From the NCBI GenBank assembly GCA_044870185.1, contig JBIOYL010000004.1, positions 1 to 12,714 on the forward strand: DNA of 12,714 nt, written 5' to 3'. Below, piece by piece: positions 5,872 to 11,666 of this stretch. This stretch comes from JBIOYL01 sp044870185 (GTDB taxonomy: Bacteria; Actinomycetota; CALGFH01). Positions within the stretch are counted from its first letter, which is position 1. Each line of letters opens with the position of its first letter. The translations under genes were made by a program, and so were the position numbers. The notes beneath the pieces are model-generated. The model ran no database searches. It had not been told where the DNA came from and worked only from the letters and a program-made list of their open reading frames with translations.

Positions 5872-6687
5872 ATGGCAGGCTACCGACTGATCACGTTCCT
5901 GTCCGACTACGGGCTGGAGGACAACTTCGTCGGCGTGTGCCACGGCGTGATCGCACGCATCGCCCCGGACGTGCGCGTCATCGACCTCGCGCACGCGATC
6001 GCAGCCCAGGACGTCCGCCAGGGGGCTATCGTGCTCGCCCAGTCGATGCCCTACCTGCCGCCGGCCGTGCACCTGGCCGTCATCGACCCCACCGTCGGCT
6101 CCCCGCGCGGCTCGATCGCGCTCGAGGCCGGTGAGAGCGTGCTCGTCGGCCCCGACAACGGCCTGCTCGTCTGGGCGGCCGAGGCGCTGGGGGGCATCCG
6201 GCGGGCCCACGCCCTGACCGAGCGGCGCTACCAGCTCGAGCACGTCTCCAGGACCTTCCACGGACGTGACATCTTCGCCCCGGCCGCCGCGCACCTCGCG
6301 GCCGGCGTGGACCTGGCCTGCTTCGGCGCCGAGCTGGACCCCGGCCGGCTGGTGCGGCTGGCCCCGTCGGTGGCGGTCGCCGAGGACGACCACGTCCACG
6401 GCGAGGCGGTGCTCGTGGACCACTTCGGCAACATCGAGCTGAACGTCAAGCGTGACCAGCTCCGGAGCATCGGCGTGTCGGTCGGCGACCGGGTCGAGGT
6501 ACGCATGAACGGCCAGGCCTACCGCCTGCCGTTCGCGGAGACCTTCAGCTCGGTGCCCGTCGGCCGGCTGGTGCTGCACGAGGACTCCTTCGGCTACCTG
6601 ACCGTGGCCGCCAATCAGGGCAGGGCCGCCGAGCGGCTCAAGGCGCGCACCGGCGATCCGGTCGTCGTCGCCCGGATCGTCGACTGA
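5872..6687 (+). CDS. SAM hydrolase, DUF62 (SAM hydroxide adenosyltransferase)
   Basis: Member of the DUF62 family related to fluorinase and chlorinase, whose ordinary members hydrolyse S-adenosylmethionine to adenosine and methionine. At 271 aa it has the usual length. It shows the N-terminal LSDYGLEDNFVG motif (10-21), IDPTVGSPR with the conserved Asp and Arg (D72, R79), PDNGLL (94-99), TFHGRD with the conserved His (H130), and the C-terminal domain motif DHFGNIELN. The Asp-Arg-His set characteristic of the water-using enzymes is present, so hydrolysis rather than halogenation is expected. The ATG at 5872 has GAGG five bases upstream, overlapping the previous stop. Its TGA shares one base with the next ATG (TGATG). 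It is soluble and cytoplasmic by sequence. Confidence 0.93.
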   Translation: MAGYRLITFLSDYGLEDNFVGVCHGVIARIAPDVRVIDLAHAIAAQDVRQGAIVLAQSMPYLPPAVHLAVIDPTVGSPRGSIALEAGESVLVGPDNGLLVWAAEALGGIRRAHALTERRYQLEHVSRTFHGRDIFAPAAAHLAAGVDLACFGAELDPGRLVRLAPSVAVAEDDHVHGEAVLVDHFGNIELNVKRDQLRSIGVSVGDRVEVRMNGQAYRLPFAETFSSVPVGRLVLHEDSFGYLTVAANQGRAAERLKARTGDPVVVARIVD

Positions 6688-8594
6688 TGACGGCGCGCCA
6701 CATCCTGGTCACCGGCGCGGCCCGCTCCACCGGCCGCCGGCTGGTGCGGGCGCTCGCCGACGACGTCGACGTCGCCGAGGTGATCGCGGTCGACGACGCG
6801 CCCCCGCCGGAGCCGCTCGGCGGCAAGGTGGACTACCTCGAGGCCGACCTGCGCAGCCCCGCGCTCATCCGGGCGCTGGAGGAACGCAAGGTGGACACCC
6901 TGGTGCACCTCGGGGTCACCGCCGAGCCGCGGGCGGCGGGCGGCCGGGCGAACATGAAGGAGCACAACGTGCTCGGCACGATGCAGCTCCTGGCCGCCGC
7001 CTACCACGCCCCGGAGCTGCGCCGGCTCGTGTTCAAATCGACCACCGCCGTGTACGGCTCGGCGCCGGCCGACCCGGCCGTGTGGACCGAGCCGATGAGC
7101 GCCACCGAGTCGCCCCGCACCGGCTTCGCCAAGGACGCGGTCGAGGTCGAGGACTACGTGCGCTCGTTCGCCCGGCGCCGGCCCGACGTCGCGGTCACGG
7201 TGCTGCGCCTGGCCAACCAGGTCGGGCCGACGGTCGACAACCTCCTCACCCGCTACTTCGCGCTGCCGGTGTGCCCGGTGGCCTTCGGGTTCGACCCCCG
7301 GCTGCAGTTCCTGCACGAGGCCGACGCCGAGGCGGTGCTGTTGCGCGCCATCAACGGGCCGATCACGCCCGGCACCTTCAACGTCGCCGGCGACGGCGTG
7401 GTCCTGTTGAGCCAGGCCATCCGCCTGGCCGGCAAGCCGGCCCTGCCCCTGCCGGAGCCGCTCGTGTCGGTCGCGGCCGAGCTGCTGCGCCGCACCATCG
7501 ACTTCTCGCCCGAGCAGACCCGCTTCCTGCAGTTCGGGCGGGTGGCGGACACCACCGCCGCCCGCTGCGAGCTCGGCTTCGTGCCCAAGTGGTCGTCGCT
7601 GGAGGCGTTCGAGGACTTCGCCGCCACGCGCCTGGAGCCGCTGGTCGGCGAGGAGCGCGTCGTGCGCTTGGAGCAGGACGCGCTGCGGCTCCTGCACGGC
7701 GCCGCCAAGCTGGTCGACCGCAAGGTGGGCGCGGACCGGCAGACGGGCTCCGCGGAGCCGTTCCTGGACCGGGCCTCCGACGCCCTGGACTTCCTGCGCC
7801 GCCGGATCACCGGCGACTACGAGGTCGACGAGTTCGGCTACGACCCGGACCTGGTCGACCACGTCCTGGCCCCCCTGATCCGCCCGCTCTACAGGCGCTG
7901 GTGGCGGGTGGAGGTGCGTGGCATCGAGCACGTGCCGGACGAGGGGGGCGCGCTCATCGTCGGCAACCATGCGGGCACCCTGCCCTGGGACGCGATCATG
8001 GTCGCGCTCGCGCTGCACGACGAGCACCCGGCCCGCCGGCCGCTGCGCATGCTGGCCGCCGACCTCGCCTTCTCGATGCAGGTCGTCGCGCCGCTCGCCC
8101 GCAAGTCCGGCGACACCCTGGCCTGCAACGACGACGCCGAGCGGCTGCTGCGCTCCGGCGAGCTGGTCGGGGTGTGGCCGGAGGGCTACAAGGGGCTCGG
8201 CAAGCCGTACCGCGAGCGCTACCGGCTCCAGCGGTTCGGCCGCGGTGGCTTCGTGGAGGTCGCCCTGCGCACGCGCGTGCCCATCATCCCGGTGGCGGTC
8301 GTCGGCAGCGAGGAGATCTACCCGATGATCGGCAACGCCCGACCCATCGCCCGCCTGCTCGGGCTGCCCTACCTGCCGATCACGCCCACCTTCCCGTGGC
8401 TCGGGCTGCTCGGCGCCATCCCCCTGCCGTCCAAGTGGATCATCGAGTTCTGCCCGCCCATCCCCACGCGCGACTGCCCGCCGGACGTGCTGCTCGACCC
8501 CATGGCCGTGTTCAACCTGACCGACCAGGTGCGGGACACGATCCAGCAGACGCTCCACCAGAACCTGATGACCCGCCGCGGCGTGTTTCGCTGA
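6687..8594 (+). CDS. Fusion: SDR/NAD-epimerase domain plus PlsC-like acyltransferase
   Basis: The 635-aa two-domain protein starts with an extended-SDR Rossmann half (about 1-320) holding ILVTGAARSTG (6-16), acidic VDD after the second strand and KSTTAVYGS (117-125). The place of the usual YxxxK shows T145-GFA-K149, so the catalytic Tyr is absent at that spot. A linker (about 325-395) leads to a lysophospholipid-acyltransferase half with NHAGTLPWD (H428, D435; the longer H-x6-D form of the motif) and VWPEGYKGLGK (E499, G500). The acyltransferase half probably acts at the membrane on a lysophospholipid or glycolipid. The ATG overlaps the SAM hydrolase stop by one base and has no Shine-Dalgarno, so it is coupled. 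From memory, Streptomyces carries the two halves as adjacent separate genes. Confidence 0.85.
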   Translation: MTARHILVTGAARSTGRRLVRALADDVDVAEVIAVDDAPPPEPLGGKVDYLEADLRSPALIRALEERKVDTLVHLGVTAEPRAAGGRANMKEHNVLGTMQLLAAAYHAPELRRLVFKSTTAVYGSAPADPAVWTEPMSATESPRTGFAKDAVEVEDYVRSFARRRPDVAVTVLRLANQVGPTVDNLLTRYFALPVCPVAFGFDPRLQFLHEADAEAVLLRAINGPITPGTFNVAGDGVVLLSQAIRLAGKPALPLPEPLVSVAAELLRRTIDFSPEQTRFLQFGRVADTTAARCELGFVPKWSSLEAFEDFAATRLEPLVGEERVVRLEQDALRLLHGAAKLVDRKVGADRQTGSAEPFLDRASDALDFLRRRITGDYEVDEFGYDPDLVDHVLAPLIRPLYRRWWRVEVRGIEHVPDEGGALIVGNHAGTLPWDAIMVALALHDEHPARRPLRMLAADLAFSMQVVAPLARKSGDTLACNDDAERLLRSGELVGVWPEGYKGLGKPYRERYRLQRFGRGGFVEVALRTRVPIIPVAVVGSEEIYPMIGNARPIARLLGLPYLPITPTFPWLGLLGAIPLPSKWIIEFCPPIPTRDCPPDVLLDPMAVFNLTDQVRDTIQQTLHQNLMTRRGVFR

Positions 8595-8625
8595 CGGGCC
8601 GGTCAGGGATCGTCGGTGGCGCCGG

Positions 8626-10137
8626 TCAGGGCGTCGGCTGCGTGGTCGCCGTTGTGGCCGTGGTCGTCGTGGCCGTCGTCGTGGTCGTGGTGGACGGCTT
8701 GGTCGTGGTCGTCGGCCGAACCGTCGTCGGCGGCGCGTCGGTGGTGGCCACCTGCAGGGGCGCGGCTGTGACGGTGGTGGCCGGGTTGGACCTGGTGCGC
8801 ACCCGGACCCTGCTGGTGTGGCGGCGGGTCGTGGGGGGCGCGTCCGCGCCCTGGCCGACAGGTGTGGTGGGCAGCGGGATCTGCGGCAGCACGCCGGGCA
8901 GGCTGGAGGTCGGGCCCGCGTCGAGCACGGTCGTCGTGGCCGCGCAGCTCGGCCCCTTGCAGCCGGCGAGGCCACCACCGACCCAGAACGCGCCCGCGCT
9001 GAGCAGGGCGCAGCAGGCGACGAAGGCGAGCGTCCCGGCCACCACGCGGCCGCGCCGGCGCGGCGCCGAGGCCGACAACGCCGCCTCGCCGTCGGCCCCG
9101 TCCAGCCCGAGCAGGCGCTCGGCCCGCGTGTGCCCGGCCGGCAGGGTCGGCTCTGGTTGGAGCGGGATTGGGGCCGTGGTCCGGCGGGCGGCCTCGGCGC
9201 CCACCCGGCCAGCCCATGAGCGGGGCAGCGCCGGGCCGCTCCCCGGGGTGGCGGTGGCCGCCGGAACCCGAGCGACCAGCTCCTCCCGCAGCCTGGCCAG
9301 GAACCCCGCGTCCGGACCCGATACGGTGCTGTCGGCGGCGCTTCGCAGCAGGTCGGCGACGTGCACCACGGGGCCCAGGCCAGCCAGGACCTGGACCTTG
9401 CCGGGGGCCCCGCTGGCGGGACCGTCGAGCGTGCGCTCGAACACGAGCGCACGGGCGCGGACCGGGTCGGCGTCCTCGGCCGAGGAGCCGGCTCTCGGGG
9501 TCCCATCTCCCTGTGCCGCCACGGACGGCAGGGCCTCGGTGCGATCCGGCTCGTCGGCCGACGCGACGGTGTCCGAGCCGAGCATGGCCGCGAGCGTCGT
9601 ACAGGCGGTGAGCTCGGCGGCGGCCACCGCTTCGGGCGTGCTGGCCACCAGGTGGGCGGTGTGGGCGAGGGAGTGGCCGATCAGCAGGTGCAGGATGACG
9701 AGCTCGCGCTGCCGGAAGGAAAGCGTCCTGACGGCGTCGAGCAGCGCCCGCTGCGGCGACAGGGCGGCGCCGCCGGCTTGGGCGCTGTCGTTGGCGCCAG
9801 CCAGCGCGTCGCGGGCCAGCGCCAGCAGCCATGCGCCCACGTCGCTGTCGGGGGGAAGGGCGGCCAGGGAGTCCTGGGCGGTGCGGAACACCGCGCGGGT
9901 GAGCTGCTCGGCGACACCCCGATGCTGCGTCCAGGCGGCCAGGTACCGGTAGATGCCACCAACCTGCCGGTCGTACAGCCGGGCGAAGGCAGTGGGATGC
10001 CTGGCCAAGGCCCGCTCCACCAGCCAGTGCGAGGTCGTGATCTCCGCCTCCAGCGTGCCGGACAGGCACCGGCAGGTGATCGAGTAGGGCAGGAACCCGC
10101 CCGGCACCTCCGAGGGCAGGGATGGCTCGACGCTCAC
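8626..10137 (-). CDS. Sigma-like/anti-sigma-like membrane protein with Thr-rich tail
   Basis: A 503-aa protein of unusual build. Residues about 45-112 follow ECF sigma region 2 (FARLYDRQVGGIYRYLAAW, then DVGAWLLALARDAL) and 130-187 follow region 4 (LSFRQRELVILHLLIGHSL). The putative recognition helix (TPEAVAAAELTACTTL) and the end of region 2 lack the usual basic DNA-contacting residues. Residues about 228-290 (LVFERTLDG, FLARLREELV) resemble the domain found in actinobacterial membrane anti-sigma or DUF5667-type proteins. A basic stretch (RRRGR, 360-364), one transmembrane helix (about 365-390), a Cys pair (CKGPSC, 393-398) and a Thr-rich outer tail follow. The GTG start overlaps the stop of a 28-aa membrane peptide (GTGA). 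A paralogue lies beyond the insertion element. It may be a membrane-tethered regulator; DNA binding is doubtful. Domain labels come from pattern reading. Confidence 0.75.
   Translation of the reverse strand: MSVEPSLPSEVPGGFLPYSITCRCLSGTLEAEITTSHWLVERALARHPTAFARLYDRQVGGIYRYLAAWTQHRGVAEQLTRAVFRTAQDSLAALPPDSDVGAWLLALARDALAGANDSAQAGGAALSPQRALLDAVRTLSFRQRELVILHLLIGHSLAHTAHLVASTPEAVAAAELTACTTLAAMLGSDTVASADEPDRTEALPSVAAQGDGTPRAGSSAEDADPVRARALVFERTLDGPASGAPGKVQVLAGLGPVVHVADLLRSAADSTVSGPDAGFLARLREELVARVPAATATPGSGPALPRSWAGRVGAEAARRTTAPIPLQPEPTLPAGHTRAERLLGLDGADGEAALSASAPRRRGRVVAGTLAFVACCALLSAGAFWVGGGLAGCKGPSCAATTTVLDAGPTSSLPGVLPQIPLPTTPVGQGADAPPTTRRHTSRVRVRTRSNPATTVTAAPLQVATTDAPPTTVRPTTTTKPSTTTTTTATTTTATTATTQPTP
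8641..8712. repeat. Thr-codon low-complexity tail
   Basis: Runs of GTGGTCGT-type triplets encode the nearly all-Thr end of the minus-strand protein (residues about 476-499). It is typical of an extended, possibly glycosylated, wall-spanning tail and is prone to length change by slippage. Confidence 0.8.
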
Positions 10138-10220
10138 CTGGCCACGACCAGCTGGACGATGGCGGCGATCACGATGACGACCAGCAGCACAGCAACCGCC
10201 ACGGCAGTACCGATGCGCAT
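10134..10220 (-). CDS. 28-aa single-helix membrane peptide
   Basis: This tiny ORF starts MRIGTAVAVAV and is hydrophobic almost throughout (about residues 4-26), ending VVAR. GGGAG and AAGG lie just before its ATG on the minus strand (AAGG five bases away). Its TGA overlaps the GTG of the sigma-like gene (GTGA), and that gene has no ribosome site of its own, so translation of the peptide probably feeds it. It could be a real membrane peptide that touches the neighbour's transmembrane helix, or only a coupling leader. The good ribosome site and exact overlap favour translation; its function is unknown. Confidence 0.55.
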   Translation of the reverse strand: MRIGTAVAVAVLLVVIVIAAIVQLVVAR

Positions 10221-10261
10221 GGACCTTGCTCCCACGACGGCAGAGGGGGGCCGCCGCGCGC

Positions 10262-10267
10262 ATGCTA
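10262..10267 (-). promoter_or_regulatory. Candidate -10 box of the sigma-like operon
   Basis: TAGCAT on the minus strand fits TANNNT and lies 41 bases before the ATG of the 28-aa peptide. No clear -35 is seen. If real, the insertion element sits directly upstream of this promoter. Confidence 0.3.
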
Positions 10268-10290
10268 CCGCGCCGGGTGCAGACACCCAC

Positions 10291-10312
10291 ATCGCTTCCA
10301 TATCGCTTCCAT
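10291..10312. repeat. Tandem 11-bp duplication beside the insertion element
   Basis: ATCGCTTCCAT occurs twice back to back (10291-10301, 10302-10312), about 19 bases before the left hairpin of the insertion element. It may be an operator half-site pair, a slippage duplication, or linked to the insertion. Confidence 0.7.
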
Positions 10313-10330
10313 AAGGATTCGCCGAGGGGA

Positions 10331-10350
10331 CTGCCGCCTTCAGACGGCAG
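10331..10350 (+). repeat. Left-end hairpin of the IS element
   Basis: CTGCCG pairs with CGGCAG around a CCTTCAGA loop region. With the following AGG it matches the right-end hairpin at 20 of 23 bases, in the same orientation, as IS200/IS605 ends do. Confidence 0.75.
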
Positions 10351-10421
10351 AGGCATCGGCGCTCCACCCTTTCACAATCCACAATCGCGTCGATCAGCCA
10401 CCCACGGTCACACCTGGCTGC

Positions 10422-10433
10422 GATACTTCGGGC
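10422..10433 (+). promoter_or_regulatory. Possible promoter for a near-leaderless tnpB
   Basis: GATACT (10422-10427) preceded by TGC resembles an extended -10 and ends six bases before the tnpB ATG. That would give an almost leaderless mRNA. There is no good Shine-Dalgarno or -35. Confidence 0.25.
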
Positions 10434-11601
10434 ATGCGACGCGCCTTCAAGTTCCCGCTGCGCCCCACCAGCAAGCAAACCGGGGCGGTGGCGGCCATGC
10501 TCGACGACCACCGGCAGCTGGACAACGGCGCCCTGGAGCACCGCCGCACCGCCTGGCAAATGCGCAATGGCACCGTTCGCTATCCCGACCAGTCCGCCGA
10601 ACTGAAAGCCATCCGCCGGGCCGATCCGGCCGGGCAGGGCCGCTGGTCGTTTTCCTCCCAGCAGGCCACCCTGCGCCGCCTCGACCAGGCCTTCCAGGCG
10701 TTCCACCGGCGGGTCAAGGCCGGCCAGCAGCCTGGCTATCCCCGCTTCAAAGGCCGGGGCTGGTTCGACACCGTGATCTGGCCCGCCGATGGGGACGGCT
10801 GCCGCTGGCACCCCGAGCAGCAGCGCGTCGACCTGCAGGGCATCGGCCAGGTGAAGGTCCATGCCTACCGGCCGGTGCAGGGCCGGGTGAAGACCCTCAG
10901 CGTCAAGCGGGAAGGCAAACGCTGGGTTCTGATCTTGTCGTGTGACCAGGTGCCGGCGGTGCCGTTGCCGCCGACCGGGGCGGTGGTCGGCTTGGACTTG
11001 GGGGTGGCCTGGCTGCTGACCACCTCGGACGGCAAGCACATTGCCAACCCGCGGCATCTGGCACGCTCGGCCGAGCGGCTGGCCCGCGCCCAGCAGGCCC
11101 TGGCCCGCTGCCAGCCAGGCTCCACGCGGCGCCGCACGGCCCGGGCGCGGGTCGCGGCCATCCACCGCAAGATTCGTCGCCAGCGCCGCGACCACGCCCA
11201 CAAGACCGCGCTCGAGCTGGTCCGCGGCTATGACCTGCTCGTCCACGAGGCCCTGCAGATCGGCAACCTGACTCGGTCGGCCACAGGCACGGCCGAGCGG
11301 CCGGGCAGCCAGGTGGCGCAGAAGGCGGGGTTGAACCGGTCGATCCTGGATGCGGGCTGGGGGGTGTTGCTGGCGGTCCTTGCCAACAAGGCTGCAAGCG
11401 CTGGTCGCACGCTGGTCGCGGTGGACCCCCGCACCACCTCGCGCACCTGCCCGGGCGTGTGGGCAGGTGGCGGCGGAGAGCCGTGTCAGTCAGGCGGTGT
11501 TCTGCTGTGTGGCGTGTGGGTGGGCCGCCCATGCGGAGGTGAACGCGGCGGGCAACATTCTCCGGGCAGGGCTTGCCCGTCAGGCTGCGCGCGCGGCCTG
11601 A
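10434..11601 (+). pseudogene. tnpB: tnpB (RNA-guided nuclease of IS605 family), frameshifted
   Basis: The gene starts MRRAFKFPLRPTSKQ, a typical TnpB N-terminus, and contains YPRFKGRG (102-109), RuvC-I VGLDLGV (D188) and RuvC-II near VHEALQIGNL (E272). After DPRTTSRTCP (331-340) the frame is lost. The Zn-finger and RuvC-III part (CGQVAAES, FCCVACGWAAHAEVNAAGNIL) continues in the neighbouring frame to the TGA at 11599-11601. One G too many in the GGG at 11453-11455 explains this. Without it the gene is 1167 bases, encoding 388 aa, a normal TnpB length, and reads TCPACGQVAAES. The RuvC-III Asp before NAA is Glu here. TnpB is an RNA-guided DNA endonuclease that helps retain the transposon. This copy looks inactive unless the frameshift is a sequencing error. 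Confidence 0.88.
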
Positions 11602-11628
11602 GAAGCTGTCGCCTTCAGGCGACAGAGG
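11460..11628 (+). ncRNA. Possible omega RNA (reRNA) region of tnpB
   Basis: In TnpB systems the guide RNA spans the 3' end of tnpB and the right end of the element, with the guide read from flanking DNA. Here that would be the tnpB tail, the hairpin at 11606-11625 and then host sequence from about 11630 on, the 3' end of the sigma-like paralogue. This is placed by family rule only; boundaries are not visible. Confidence 0.3.
11606..11625 (+). repeat. Right-end hairpin of the IS element
   Basis: CTGTCGCC and GGCGACAG form a perfect 8-bp stem with a TTCA loop, five bases after the tnpB stop. Relative to the left hairpin, one stem pair changes from C-G to T-A on both sides, so the pairing is kept. 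Confidence 0.8.
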
Positions 11629-11666
11629 AGTCACAACGACTGGCGTGCGGACCAAGCCGGCGTCGG

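Larger units (their letters stand above)
10331..11628 (+). mobile_element. IS200/IS605-type element, tnpB only
   Basis: The minimal element runs from the left subterminal hairpin (10331-10350) through a frameshifted tnpB to the right hairpin (11606-11625) and the AGG that follows each. No tnpA transposase gene lies in it, so it could move only with TnpA supplied in trans. It has no terminal inverted repeats or target duplication, as expected for this family. Exact cleavage sites cannot be set without an empty-site sequence. It lies between two paralogous minus-strand genes, just upstream of the promoter region of one and 40 bases past the stop of the other, and appears to have disrupted neither coding sequence. 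Confidence 0.8.

Noticed and set aside
8599..8631. Repeated CCGGTCAGGG in the 31-bp gap between convergent genes as a terminator
   Set aside because: The two copies are direct, not inverted, and no stable stem or T-tract is visible.
8641..8712. Triplet-rich stretch as a CRISPR or satellite array
   Set aside because: It is explained by Thr codons of the coding tail; there are no spacers or regular repeat units.
6615..9506. Very long minus-strand open frame (963 codons)
   Set aside because: It lies antisense to the SAM hydrolase and fusion genes and out of frame with the sigma-like gene. Its translation is Arg/Gly/Gln/Pro-rich without motifs, a usual shadow in very GC-rich DNA.
7082..9952. 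Long plus-strand open frame (956 codons)
   Set aside because: It overlaps two well-supported genes in another frame and has only low-complexity Arg/Gly/Ala sequence.
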